Part shown: positions 51,594 through 60,953 of the stretch, one piece after another | How positions within the stretch are numbered: position 1 is the first letter of the stretch | Layout: the number at the start of each line of letters is the position of its first letter | NCBI RefSeq assembly: GCF_028610675.1 | Contig: NZ_JAQQWS010000005.1 | Location: forward strand, 1 to 64,000 | Direction: 5' to 3' | Source of the DNA: Alkalihalobacillus pseudalcaliphilus | GTDB lineage: Bacteria; Bacillota; Bacilli; Bacillales; Bacillaceae_D | DNA: 64,000 nucleotides | Translations under genes and position numbers: made by a program | Notes under the pieces: generated by a model | What the model was told of the DNA's origin: nothing | Seen by the model: the letters and a program-made list of their open reading frames with translations, nothing else | Databases searched by the model: none

Positions 51594-52223
51594 AATCGAA
51601 CCTCCATTTAATAAAAACTTATCTCATCTTAGTGTACATATTTTTCACGAGAAGTTCAAAAAAAATCAAACCATCTTTTATACAAGTTTTAAAGTATTGT
51701 GGATGGAATCACACGGTTTGGAGCCGAAGAAAATGAGTAACGTGCAAAAAACGGTGAATCACGGGGTTGGTGGCGGAAAAAGAGGTAGGAAGCCCGAGCA
51801 AAAGCTGAATCACGGGGTTGCGAGCAAAAAAAGGAGAAGAAACCCCGAGAAAAAACGAGACCTAAGTGTATGATTCCGCATATCACCTTTAGTACACTTA
51901 CATACAAATCCCACATGGCGAAGCCCGATTCATTTTCACAGCAACCTCCATAAAAAAGAATAATTTTTGACAAATCGAAAGACTTGCCTCTAATTCAACA
52001 TGGAGTACTCGACAAATACGAATAAAAAGAGTAAAATATTCATGTATTGTGCATGCTAAGACCAATCGATAAATGAAATGGTTTACAGAAATCATGATTC
52101 AGCTTATAGTTAAGTATGGAATGCCTACTCATCGGAAAGGTGAAAAGGTATGATCAAGGTCGGTTGTAGGTTATAGCGATAAAACGATTAAGAAAATGGT
52201 GCTACATAAGGAGGAAACATAAC
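51594..52223. other. Intergenic region with short repeats
   Basis: TGAATCACGGGGTTG occurs at 51755 and 51806 (period 51), each followed by a purine-rich stretch with CCCGAGC or CCCGAG, which resembles the 52-base repeat families. At 51888-51945 there is a fragment of the modular element (CATGGCGAAGCCCGATTCA). I see no gene; the frame at 51553-51873 runs through these repeats. Confidence 0.5.
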
Positions 52224-52394
52224 GTGTTTTTAGGAATTTTGTTTCTACTCGTTGCAATTCTTTGTTTAATTGGGATGTTCCGTGAAATTCGTCGCAAAAA
52301 CTTTTTTGCAGTTGGATTCGCAGGAATTACATTAGCTGTATTTGGTTGGTTTGCTGTCATGACCATTTATACAGAGCTATTTCCAAGTAGCTAA
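52224..52394 (+). CDS. yqgW: DUF2759 family small membrane protein (YqgW-like)
   Basis: A 56-residue protein from GTG at 52224, 9 bases after AAGGAGG. Two hydrophobic segments (GILFLLVAILCLIGMF and AVGFAGITLAVFGWFAVMTIY) are separated by REIRRKN, the layout of DUF2759. A terminator follows immediately. Function unknown. Confidence 0.8.
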   Translation: MFLGILFLLVAILCLIGMFREIRRKNFFAVGFAGITLAVFGWFAVMTIYTELFPSS

Positions 52395-52397
52395 TTA

Positions 52398-52434
52398 AAA
52401 GAAAAGAACTCATTCATAATGGGTTCTTTTTCTT
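52398..52434. terminator. Bidirectional terminator
   Basis: AAGAACTCATT pairs with AATGGGTTCTT, then TTTCTTTT; AAAAG on the other side. Confidence 0.75.
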
Positions 52435-52443
52435 TTATTAAGA

Positions 52444-53244
52444 TTAAGCTTCAAATACTTGAGTTTCTAAATAAAACATACCGCCATTAATAATCGAAAT
52501 CTCGATATAAGGAGAATAAAGTTCTTCTAGGGCTTGCTTTTCTAATACATAGCTTTCTGGTTTTTCAGCTAATTCTTCATAAAAGCTCTCCAGCAAATTC
52601 AAATCCTCTTGCCACCTTTGCTTTGCTTCCATAGCCCAACGATCATCCTCATTTTCAGCATATGTTTCAACAACCTTAAATAAACGGTTAATACCACTTT
52701 CAATTTGAATAAATGGTGTTAAGGTAAAACAGTAGTCAGGTAGTTTCGGCGAAAGTGAGAGGTTTTTCAATTTGTCAAAAAATTGTGGAACGATTTGGCC
52801 ATGGATTAAATTAATACCTAAAGACAAAATCAATTCTTTTTTGCGGTCGCTGCAATAAGAAATTTTCATATTTAAACATAACCAAGGATGAAGAGGTTGT
52901 GATTGATTTCCATTTACCTTCATATTTTCATAAATCCGTATATAGCCACCTAATGTTTTCGCTGTTGAAAAAAGCTGATGTAATCTCGGAGAACCAAAGT
53001 GAATCTTCTCACCTTTAATCTCTTCAGGGCATTGTTTAGTATCCGTAATAAAAGTCACTTGCATAGGGTTAGGAGTCCCGCCAGTTCTTTCTAGGTAATG
53101 CCAATAAAATGGCCGGTTCATAATTAATTTATCAAGTTCTGGAGTCAGTTGTACAGAAAGATAAGCGGGAGTCTCTTCAACAATCGTACACTCGTTGGAA
53201 TTGAAATAATCAGTTAGAAATCTATGAAGACTTTGCTGCTGCAT
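52444..53244 (-). CDS. yqhG: YqhG family protein
   Basis: 266 residues from ATG at 53244, 9 bases after AAGGAG. No membrane segment. The sequence (LHRFLTDYFNSNECTIVEE, RTGGTPNPMQVTFITD, GEKIHFGSPRLHQLF) matches YqhG, always found next to the SNF2-type yqhH. It overlaps yqhH by 23 bases, so the products are made together and may form a complex. Function unknown. Confidence 0.88.
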   Translation of the reverse strand: MQQQSLHRFLTDYFNSNECTIVEETPAYLSVQLTPELDKLIMNRPFYWHYLERTGGTPNPMQVTFITDTKQCPEEIKGEKIHFGSPRLHQLFSTAKTLGGYIRIYENMKVNGNQSQPLHPWLCLNMKISYCSDRKKELILSLGINLIHGQIVPQFFDKLKNLSLSPKLPDYCFTLTPFIQIESGINRLFKVVETYAENEDDRWAMEAKQRWQEDLNLLESFYEELAEKPESYVLEKQALEELYSPYIEISIINGGMFYLETQVFEA

Positions 53245-54901
53245 CGATTCCATCTCCTTCATTTGAAGTATGTTCTTCTATCGTTTGATTCATAATTTCA
53301 GCAAGGTGTTCAAACTTAATTTCCATTTCGCGTTGGGAGTCAGAATTTGATAGTGCCTCTTGAATATAGTCTTCGATTTTAGGTAAATCCATCTTCGTTA
53401 ATATATCGTCTAGCTCACCAATCACACTCTCAAATAAGTGTATTTTCTCATATAATAATGAAAGAATGTTTTGCTCGACGGTGTCATTGACGGCGAAATT
53501 ATAAATATGAACATCTTTTTGTTGACCTAAGCGATGAATACGTCCAATCCTTTGTTCAATCCGCATCGGATTCCAAGGAAGGTCATAATTGATGATATGA
53601 CTACAAAACTGTAGGTTAATACCTTCTCCACCGGCCTCGGTAGCAATTAAGACTTGAGCGTGATTTTGAAATAGTTGACGCATCCAATCTTTTTTACCTC
53701 TTTTAAATCCGCCTCGAAAAGGTACCGAACTAATTCCATGCTGTTTCAGGAACCATTGTAAGTATAGCTGTGTAGCCCGATACTCTGTGAATATAATCAC
53801 TTTATCGTCAATAGATTGAATGAGCTCTAGGGCTTTTTCAGCTTTTGCATGATGGTCGATAGTCGAAACTTTTTCAAGGAGCTCAAGAACAAAGGGAGCA
53901 GGTGTATAATCTTCTGTTGGCTTAGCCATTTTACTAAGAGTCATATAAGCAGCTTCTCGACTCGAACATAGCTCTCTTTGTAAGGTTAATACAGAAAAAT
54001 GATTGGCTGTGCCTTTAAGCTGAACTAATTCTTCGTAGAAGTCTCTTTCCGATTGGCTAAACTCAATTGGGATCGTCTTGACAATACGTTTTGTCCATTG
54101 AATGCCCGTATCCTCTCGGCGATTTCTTACCATAACCTTATTGACTAACTCTCGTAAACGCTCTTCATTTTTAGGAGAGCGTTTGTTTGAACGGAACTCC
54201 TTTTCGAAGCTTGTCATATCGCCTAAATGTCCAGGTTTCAATAACGAAACAAGATTAAAAATTTCCTCTAATTTATTTTGTACAGGGGTAGCTGTTAATA
54301 ACAAACAAAATTTCTTCTTCAAGTGTTTGATAAATTCGTAGTTTTTGGTATGTGGATTCTTTAACTTATGGGCTTCATCAATAATAATCAGATCGTAGTT
54401 TTGATTCATGACAATATCGCGATGCGGTTGTCTCTTAGCTGTATCAATGGACGCAACAACCACATCATACTGCTCCCAAACATAGGCTTTCTTTTGAGCC
54501 ATGGCAGGAATATAAAATTTTGTATTTAGCTCAAAAGCCCATTGTGAAACAAGTGAGGCTGGTACAAGAATGAGAGCTTTTTTAACCAAACCTCGAATCA
54601 TATATTCTTTTAAAATGAGCCCGGCCTCAATGGTTTTACCTAATCCAACTTCATCAGCTAAAATCGCTTTACCATTCATATTTTCAATGACCGTGTGGGC
54701 AACTTCAACCTGATGGGGATAGGGTTCCAATTCAGGTAAATAACGAGGAGCCATTAAACCCTTGAAATTAGGTATAGCTTGATGTTGTTCAGCTTCAAAA
54801 GCAAGTCGGAATTGTTCGATATTACACCAAGGCCCATCTTGGTGAATTTTATTTAAAAAATGATCTTTCCAATCATAATCAAAGCGAATATCAATATGCA
54901 T
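53222..54901 (-). CDS. yqhH: SNF2-family DEAD/H helicase (YqhH-like)
   Basis: 559 residues. LADEVGLGKTIEAGLILKEY (Walker A, residue about 74), IDEAHKLKNP (DEAH), LLTATPVQNK, and in the second lobe TEAGGEGINLQFC and QRIGRIHRLGQ. This is the RapA/SNF2 core without large extensions. It translocates on double-stranded nucleic acid; the target in Bacillus is unknown. ATG at 54901 follows AAAGGAG. Confidence 0.9.
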   Translation of the reverse strand: MHIDIRFDYDWKDHFLNKIHQDGPWCNIEQFRLAFEAEQHQAIPNFKGLMAPRYLPELEPYPHQVEVAHTVIENMNGKAILADEVGLGKTIEAGLILKEYMIRGLVKKALILVPASLVSQWAFELNTKFYIPAMAQKKAYVWEQYDVVVASIDTAKRQPHRDIVMNQNYDLIIIDEAHKLKNPHTKNYEFIKHLKKKFCLLLTATPVQNKLEEIFNLVSLLKPGHLGDMTSFEKEFRSNKRSPKNEERLRELVNKVMVRNRREDTGIQWTKRIVKTIPIEFSQSERDFYEELVQLKGTANHFSVLTLQRELCSSREAAYMTLSKMAKPTEDYTPAPFVLELLEKVSTIDHHAKAEKALELIQSIDDKVIIFTEYRATQLYLQWFLKQHGISSVPFRGGFKRGKKDWMRQLFQNHAQVLIATEAGGEGINLQFCSHIINYDLPWNPMRIEQRIGRIHRLGQQKDVHIYNFAVNDTVEQNILSLLYEKIHLFESVIGELDDILTKMDLPKIEDYIQEALSNSDSQREMEIKFEHLAEIMNQTIEEHTSNEGDGIDAAAKSS

Positions 54902-55154
54902 AAATATAACTCCTTTCAAAATAAAAAAACTTGCGTAAAATTAGAGGTATTGGTACGATATATGTATCAATCGAATGACTTTTTTTACATAAACACGAAC
55001 ATTAAATGCTATTTTAAGTCTCAATGTTTCGATTTTATTCAAATTCTATCTAGTTTCCTCTTAGTATGTACCAATTTATATATTTCATGCCACGTATCGT
55101 CATGAAAGCAATTACATCGTCGAGATGATAGAATATTTTAAATGAATATGAGGC

Positions 55155-55385
55155 GGATGAAAATAAGGGGAGAGACTGCAAAGTGCAGCGCCGAAGGAGC
55201 AAGCTTTGAAACAAAGTGAATCTCTCAGGCAAAAAGACTTTTATTTGACGCAACTCTGGAGAGTGCTTAATGGAGATTAAGCCACCTACGAAGACAATTT
55301 TCCGTTGCACGTATCGGAAAATGAAACTTTCTGGTACAAGGACAGGGAATACATCAGTTAGGTGTATTCTTCTGTCCTTTTTTTG
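55155..55385 (+). ncRNA. Tandem glycine riboswitch with terminator
   Basis: Two adjacent glycine aptamers. The first shows GGGGAGAGAC, CGCCGAAGGAGCAA and AATCTCTCAGGCAAAA; the second begins with GACGCAACTCTGGAGAG, has GCCACCTACGAAGACAA and ends with AACTTTCTGGTACAAGGACAG. A terminator hairpin (AGGACAG...CTGTCCTTTTTT, 55338-55385) overlaps the end. Layout and position match the cooperative riboswitch that turns on gcvT in B. subtilis when glycine is abundant. Confidence 0.95.
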
Positions 55386-55519
55386 GCTCAATTATTTAAA
55401 AGCCTATACTCCACACGACATGTTGCATGAATTTCGATTGATTCTGTGATGTATCATTTACTTTTTATCGTAAAATCAGTATTTTGAAGGGGAAAGCTCT
55501 AATTAAAAGGAGGAGACGT

Positions 55520-56620
55520 ATGTCGGAATTATTAAGAACACCTCTCTATGAAATTTATCGTGATTATGGTGCAAAAACGGTTGATTTCGGTGGCTGGGAT
55601 TTACCTGTACAGTTTTCGTCAATTAAGGAAGAACACGAAGCGGTAAGAACACATGCTGGTTTATTTGATGTTTCCCATATGGGTGAAGTGCTAGTGGAAG
55701 GTCCACAAGCATTAGCTTATATTCAGTCGATTGTTACGAATGATGTTTCGCTTATTGAAGATGGACAAGCTCAATACACGGCAATGTGTTATGAAGATGG
55801 TGGCACAGTCGATGATTTGCTCGTTTACCGTAAAAGTGAGACCACTTATTTACTAGTCATTAATGCTTCTAACATTAACAAGGACTTAGAATGGATGGAA
55901 AAGCACCTCATTGAGGGAGTTCAATTGTCTAATCTTTCTGACGAAATGTCACTGATCGCCTTACAAGGACCTGAGGCGGAGTCGATTTTACAGAAGGTGA
56001 TTAATGAGGATCTTTCGGTATTGAAGCCGTTCAATTTCTATGAGCAAGTGCAGATTGCAAATGGTAGAGCCCTTATCTCTCGAACAGGATATACAGGTGA
56101 AGATGGCTTTGAAATCTATTGTGATAATACTTATGCAATTGCCATTTGGCAGTTATTATTAGAGCAAGGTGAAGAAAAAGGACTTATTCCGTGTGGTCTA
56201 GGTGCTCGAGATACACTTCGTTTTGAAGCTAGATTAGCTTTATATGGTCAAGAACTAACGAAGGATATCTCACCTTTAGAAGCGGGGATAGGATTTGCTG
56301 TAAAAGTCCAAAAGCAAGCAAACTTTGTTGGAAAAGAAGCGTTGCTTGAGCAAAAAGAGAACGGGTTAACTCGTAAACTTGTAGGAATTGAAATGATAGA
56401 CAAGGGCATTCCGCGTACTGGTTACGAAGTATTTGCTGGCGAAGAAGTAATTGGCTTTGTCACAACGGGTACTCAATCACCAACCTTGAAAAAAAATGTA
56501 GGATTAGCGATTGTTGATATTAATTATGCCAAGCTCGATACAGAGATTGAGGTTCAAGTTAGAAAAAAACGTCTAAAAGCAAAAGTGGTTAAAACCCCTT
56601 TCTATAGAAGAAGTAAATAA
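55520..56620 (+). CDS. gcvT: Glycine cleavage system T protein (aminomethyltransferase)
   Basis: 366 residues. FGGWDLPVQFSSIKEEHEAVR at the start, LFDVSHMGEV, GYTGEDGFEIY and CGLGARDTLRFEARLALYGQEL carry the folate and aminomethyl-lipoate binding residues. It releases ammonia and methylene-tetrahydrofolate from the lipoyl arm of GcvH. ATG at 55520 follows AAAAGGAGGAG; an earlier in-frame start at 55484 is less likely. First gene under the glycine riboswitch. Confidence 0.96.
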   Translation: MSELLRTPLYEIYRDYGAKTVDFGGWDLPVQFSSIKEEHEAVRTHAGLFDVSHMGEVLVEGPQALAYIQSIVTNDVSLIEDGQAQYTAMCYEDGGTVDDLLVYRKSETTYLLVINASNINKDLEWMEKHLIEGVQLSNLSDEMSLIALQGPEAESILQKVINEDLSVLKPFNFYEQVQIANGRALISRTGYTGEDGFEIYCDNTYAIAIWQLLLEQGEEKGLIPCGLGARDTLRFEARLALYGQELTKDISPLEAGIGFAVKVQKQANFVGKEALLEQKENGLTRKLVGIEMIDKGIPRTGYEVFAGEEVIGFVTTGTQSPTLKKNVGLAIVDINYAKLDTEIEVQVRKKRLKAKVVKTPFYRRSK

Positions 56621-56634
56621 AAGGAGGCAATCCA

Positions 56635-57978
56635 ATGAATAATCGTTATTTACCAATGACTGAAACAGATAAGCAGGAAATGCTGGCTGCAATTGGTGTT
56701 GAATCTATTGATGAACTGTTCTCAGATATTCCAGAGGCTGTTCGCTTTAAAGGACAATTACAAGTTAAGGAAGCACTTAAAGAAACGGAGCTCGTCCATT
56801 ATTTTAATCGCTTAGCCCAAAAGAACGTTTCTATTAAACAAAAACCTTCTTTCCTAGGTGCGGGTGTTTATGAGCATTATATCCCTTCTATTGTCGACCA
56901 TGTGATTTCTCGTTCAGAATTTTATACGGCTTACACACCGTATCAGCCAGAGATTTCGCAAGGTGAGCTTCAAGCGATTTTTGAATTTCAGACAATGATT
57001 TGTGAATTAACGGGAATGGATATTGCTAATTCTTCCATGTATGACGGACCTACAGCTTTAGCAGAAGCGGCTATGATGAGTGCAGGTCATACGAAAAATA
57101 AAACAATTTTAGTATCAAAGGCTGTTCATCCGGAAGCGAGAGCGGTTATTCAGACAAATGCCAAAGGGCAAAACCTTAAAGTAGTTGAAATTGACGTGAA
57201 AGATGGGGTGACAGATTTAGCCCAATTAAAAGAGGCTTATAATGATGATACGGCATGTGTGGTCGTTCAATACCCGAACTTTTTCGGTCATATGGAACCG
57301 TTAGCCGATATTGAATCTATTGCTCATGAAAAGAAATCATTAATGGTCGTTTCAAGTAACCCATTAGCATTAGGTATCCTTAAGCCACCAGGTCATTTTG
57401 GAGCTGATATTGTAGTAGGTGATGCTCAGCCATTTGGTATTGCAACACAGTTTGGTGGACCGCATTGTGGTTATTTTGCCGTGACGAAAAAATTAATGCG
57501 TAAAGTACCTGGTCGTTTAGTTGGTCAAACAACTGATGATCAAGGTCGCCGTGGTTTTGTGTTAACACTACAAGCTCGTGAACAACATATACGTCGTGAA
57601 AAAGCGACATCAAATATTTGTTCAAATCAAGCATTAAATGCCCTAGCTGCCTCAGTAGCAATGACAGCCATCGGGAAACAAGGTGTCAAAGAAATGGCGT
57701 ACCAAAATATGCAAAAAGCGGCTTATGCTAAAAAGAAATTTAAAGAAGCTGGAATTGATATTGCTTTTGAACAGCCTGTCTTTAATGAGTTTATTCTTAA
57801 GTTAAAGTCACCAGTAGCCGAAGTGAACAAACAATTACTAGATAAAGGGTTTATTGGTGGTTATGATTTAAGTCAGTACTACCCAGAATTAGAAAATAGT
57901 ATGTTAGTCGCTGTGACTGAAATTCGTACAAAAGAAGAAATTGACCAATTTGTTAAAGAAGTGGGGGCGTTACAATGA
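56635..57978 (+). CDS. gcvPA: Glycine dehydrogenase (decarboxylating) subunit 1
   Basis: 447 residues: FLGAGVYEHYIPS, YTAYTPYQPEISQGELQAIFEFQ, QFGGPHCGYFAV, GRLVGQT and REQHIRREKATSNICSNQAL are signatures of the N-terminal half of the P-protein. With subunit 2 it decarboxylates glycine using PLP. 14 bases after gcvT; overlaps gcvPB by 4 bases. Confidence 0.96.
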   Translation: MNNRYLPMTETDKQEMLAAIGVESIDELFSDIPEAVRFKGQLQVKEALKETELVHYFNRLAQKNVSIKQKPSFLGAGVYEHYIPSIVDHVISRSEFYTAYTPYQPEISQGELQAIFEFQTMICELTGMDIANSSMYDGPTALAEAAMMSAGHTKNKTILVSKAVHPEARAVIQTNAKGQNLKVVEIDVKDGVTDLAQLKEAYNDDTACVVVQYPNFFGHMEPLADIESIAHEKKSLMVVSSNPLALGILKPPGHFGADIVVGDAQPFGIATQFGGPHCGYFAVTKKLMRKVPGRLVGQTTDDQGRRGFVLTLQAREQHIRREKATSNICSNQALNALAASVAMTAIGKQGVKEMAYQNMQKAAYAKKKFKEAGIDIAFEQPVFNEFILKLKSPVAEVNKQLLDKGFIGGYDLSQYYPELENSMLVAVTEIRTKEEIDQFVKEVGALQ

Positions 57979-59438
57979 GACAAGAAAAGGATCAGGCACT
58001 CATTTTTGAACTAAGTAAGCAAGAGCGAGTTGGACATAGCTTACCAGATTTGGACATCGATGAAATGAACCTTGATGAACTTTTGCCTGCTGAATTTGTT
58101 CGCCAAGAGGACGCTGAATTACCAGAGGTTTCTGAATTACAAATTATGAGGCATTATACTGCTCTTTCGAAACGAAATCACGGTGTCGATAGTGGTTTCT
58201 ATCCATTAGGTTCTTGTACGATGAAGTACAACCCTAAAATTAATGAAGATGTCGCTCGAATTGATGGCCTGGCGAATGTTCACCCTTATCAACCAGTTGA
58301 CCAAGTTCAAGGCTCTTTAGAACTATTACATGAATTACAGACATCTTTAGCTGAAATTACTGGTATGGATGAGGTTACATTACAACCAGCCGCTGGTGCC
58401 CATGGTGAGTGGACGGGTTTAATGCTTATTCGTGCTTTCCATGAGAAAAACGGTGATTTCAAACGTACAAAAGTCATTGTACCTGATTCTGCACATGGTA
58501 CGAATCCTGCTTCAGCGACTGTTGCTGGTCTTGAATCCGTGACAGTTAATACAGATGAGAATGGTTTAGTTGATTTAGAACATTTACGTTCTGTAGTGGG
58601 AGAAGATACAGCGGCTCTCATGTTAACGAATCCAAATACATTGGGTCTTTTTGAATCTTATATTGTGGAAATGGCTGAGATTGTCCATGCAGCCGGAGGT
58701 AAGCTCTATTATGATGGTGCGAACTCCAATGCGATTTTAGGAATTTCTCGTCCAGGTGATATGGGCTTTGATGTGGTTCACTTGAATTTACACAAAACAT
58801 TTACAGGTCCGCACGGCGGTGGTGGTCCAGGTTCTGGTCCAGTTGGCGTGAAAAAGGATTTAATACCATTCTTACCGACACCCATTATTGTCAAAACAGA
58901 AAGTGGCTATGATTTAGATTATAATCGTCCTGAAACAATTGGCCGAGTGAAACCTTATTACGGAAATTATGGTATTAATGTGCGTGCTTATACGTATATC
59001 CGTACGATGGGACCAGTTGGACTGAAACAAGTATCTGAATTTGCGGTGTTAAATGCGAACTACATGATGCGTCGCCTTGAGCCGCACTTTGATTTACCAT
59101 ATACTCAACATTGTAAGCATGAATTTGTTTTATCTGGTCGCCGTCAAAAGAAATTAGGTGTACGTACGCTCGATATTGCAAAACGCTTACTTGATTTCGG
59201 TTATCATCCACCAACGATATACTTCCCGCTTAATGTGGAAGAGTGTATGATGATTGAGCCGACAGAAACAGAATCAAAGGAAACGTTAGATGAGTTTATT
59301 GACGCTATGATTCAGATCGCCAAAGAAACAGAAGAAAACCCAGAGATCGTCCAAGAAGCACCCCATCACACGGTTATTGGCCGTTTAGATGAGACGACGG
59401 CAGCTCGTAAACCAATTTTACGTTATCAAAAAGTTTAA
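57975..59438 (+). CDS. gcvPB: Glycine dehydrogenase (decarboxylating) subunit 2
   Basis: 487 residues. The PLP lysine is in HLNLHKTFTGPHGGGGPGSG near residue 274; FYPLGSCTMKYNPKINE, AAGAHGEWTGLM and PDSAHGTNPASA precede it. It carries the active site of the split P-protein. The gcvH gene is not in this window, as in B. subtilis where it lies elsewhere. Confidence 0.97.
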   Translation: MRQEKDQALIFELSKQERVGHSLPDLDIDEMNLDELLPAEFVRQEDAELPEVSELQIMRHYTALSKRNHGVDSGFYPLGSCTMKYNPKINEDVARIDGLANVHPYQPVDQVQGSLELLHELQTSLAEITGMDEVTLQPAAGAHGEWTGLMLIRAFHEKNGDFKRTKVIVPDSAHGTNPASATVAGLESVTVNTDENGLVDLEHLRSVVGEDTAALMLTNPNTLGLFESYIVEMAEIVHAAGGKLYYDGANSNAILGISRPGDMGFDVVHLNLHKTFTGPHGGGGPGSGPVGVKKDLIPFLPTPIIVKTESGYDLDYNRPETIGRVKPYYGNYGINVRAYTYIRTMGPVGLKQVSEFAVLNANYMMRRLEPHFDLPYTQHCKHEFVLSGRRQKKLGVRTLDIAKRLLDFGYHPPTIYFPLNVEECMMIEPTETESKETLDEFIDAMIQIAKETEENPEIVQEAPHHTVIGRLDETTAARKPILRYQKV

Positions 59439-59445
59439 TGGAAGA

Positions 59446-59483
59446 AAGGCTTAACATTGGTTACACCGATGTTAAGCTTTTTT
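59446..59483 (+). terminator. Terminator of the gcv operon
   Basis: AAGGCTTAACATTGG pairs with CCGATGTTAAGCTT, then T6. Confidence 0.85.
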
Positions 59484-59547
59484 GGTATAGTGAGAATATC
59501 AACCATCAGAATCTTAAATCTGACCAAATTTAGGGGAGGGTTTTGAA

Positions 59548-60354
59548 GTGAGTGATTTGAATAGAGGGTACGGTTTAGACGAACATGGTTTTATTGTCAG
59601 TGATGTTTCGGTTGAGAAAATAGCTACTGAATATGAGGGATGTATTCGCAATACGATCAAGAACCTTCATTTGTTATTTCCAACAGGACTTCATAGCATT
59701 TATGTTTATGGGAGTGTCGCTAGAGGCGATGCCGTCGCTTTAAAGTCAGATTTAGATGTTTTAGTGATATTTCATCAACCATTGGACTATACACAAATTG
59801 CTCAGGTGAAAGAGCTTGGGAAAGAGCTCTCCAGTATTTATAAATCTCTTGTTCGTGACGTAGGTATTGCTGTCGTTCATTATGACTATGTAATCAACCC
59901 GAGTACATATTATGAACAAGCTTTTATCAGCGAGCTTTGTGTATGTGTAGATGGGATCGATATTCGTAAGCAGTTTGGTCCCTACAAGCTTACGGCAGAC
60001 ATTGCGATTCATTTTAATGGAGATATTGGCGAAGTTTACGAAAGAGCGATGAAACGATTCGAGCAGGCCAACTCGGAAGAACGCCCTTTGCTGATTCAAA
60101 ACTTCTCTCGTAAGCTCATACGTACTTTCTATTCAATGGTTATGGCAAGAGCCCAAATATGGACAACTAAACTACAGGAACAGGCTGAAGTATTTATAAG
60201 CTTTTTTGGAAATAAAAAAGAGGTGGTCCAAATATTATTGAGATGGGTGGAGGAGCCAACAAGTGAGTGGGAGAAAGTAGAGCACTTATTTACTAATGAA
60301 GTCCAATGGTTAGGGGAACATTTTGAAGATGAGGCACACGTAACCATTCGTTGA
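59548..60354 (+). CDS. Nucleotidyltransferase-domain protein
   Basis: 268 residues. VYGSVARGDAVALKSDLDVLVIF near residue 50 is the Pol-beta-type nucleotidyltransferase motif (GS...SDxDV) found in kanamycin or streptomycin adenylyltransferases and minimal NTases. The C-terminal half is helical. GTG at 59548 follows AGGGGAGGG. It stands between the gcv operon and yqhL, where B. subtilis has no such gene, so it may be a lineage-specific insertion. A resistance role is possible but unsupported. Confidence 0.72.
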   Translation: MSDLNRGYGLDEHGFIVSDVSVEKIATEYEGCIRNTIKNLHLLFPTGLHSIYVYGSVARGDAVALKSDLDVLVIFHQPLDYTQIAQVKELGKELSSIYKSLVRDVGIAVVHYDYVINPSTYYEQAFISELCVCVDGIDIRKQFGPYKLTADIAIHFNGDIGEVYERAMKRFEQANSEERPLLIQNFSRKLIRTFYSMVMARAQIWTTKLQEQAEVFISFFGNKKEVVQILLRWVEEPTSEWEKVEHLFTNEVQWLGEHFEDEAHVTIR

Positions 60355-60361
60355 AGAGAAA

Positions 60362-60399
60362 GGGACTGAACAAAAAGCCTTATGCTTTGGTTCAGTCCC
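60362..60399. terminator. Hairpin terminator between convergent genes
   Basis: GGGACTGAAC pairs with GTTCAGTCCC; the T tract is poor on both strands, so efficiency is uncertain. Confidence 0.5.
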
Positions 60400-60417
60400 G
60401 TATTAAAGTGATAGTAA

Positions 60418-60807
60418 TTACTTCTTCTTAATCTTGCCATCCCACTTTTTAAAACCTTTATCAAGGTGATAAAGATCAGTCGCTTTATGCTTTTTCTTTA
60501 ATACCTTTGCAGCTTGTCTACTTCTAGCTCCTGATTGGCAGTATAGGTAAATAGCTCTGTCAGGGCTCAGTTCATTTAGTCGTTGACTTAACTGTGATAA
60601 CGGTATATTTCTCGCACCTAAAATATGACCGCCATTGTACTCACGAGGCTCACGAACATCTATTAATTGGGCTTTACGATACCCTTGTTTAAAATCTTCT
60701 TGAGATAACGTCTTTAAGTACTTTGGTGTGTAAAAACGGCGAAATAAAATAAACCCAATTAAAACGACAAGTAAAACGATCCAAAAGTAATCTAAAAGGT
60801 AATTCAA
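60418..60807 (-). CDS. yqhL: Rhodanese-like protein with N-terminal membrane anchor (YqhL-like)
   Basis: 129 residues from TTG at 60807. One transmembrane helix (DYFWIVLLVVLIGFILF), then a rhodanese domain with IDVREPREYNGGHILGARNIPL and the active-site Cys in YLYCQSGARSRQAA. It may transfer sulfur at the membrane. In B. subtilis yqhL sits between gcvPB and lipM, as here, but an extra gene intervenes. An AAGGGAGTG site favours this start over longer ones. Confidence 0.85.
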   Translation of the reverse strand: MNYLLDYFWIVLLVVLIGFILFRRFYTPKYLKTLSQEDFKQGYRKAQLIDVREPREYNGGHILGARNIPLSQLSQRLNELSPDRAIYLYCQSGARSRQAAKVLKKKHKATDLYHLDKGFKKWDGKIKKK

Positions 60808-60953
60808 AATAAGATACACTCCCTTAGGCAAATCATTCTTTCTAGTTAAATTATAAGCTTGAACGAACAATTTAGCAATAAGCTTTTAGCTTGGAAAGGA
60901 AGGGTGGCTTTGATAAACTAGAATAGACTTTGAGGAGAAAGAAGCGATGTAAT

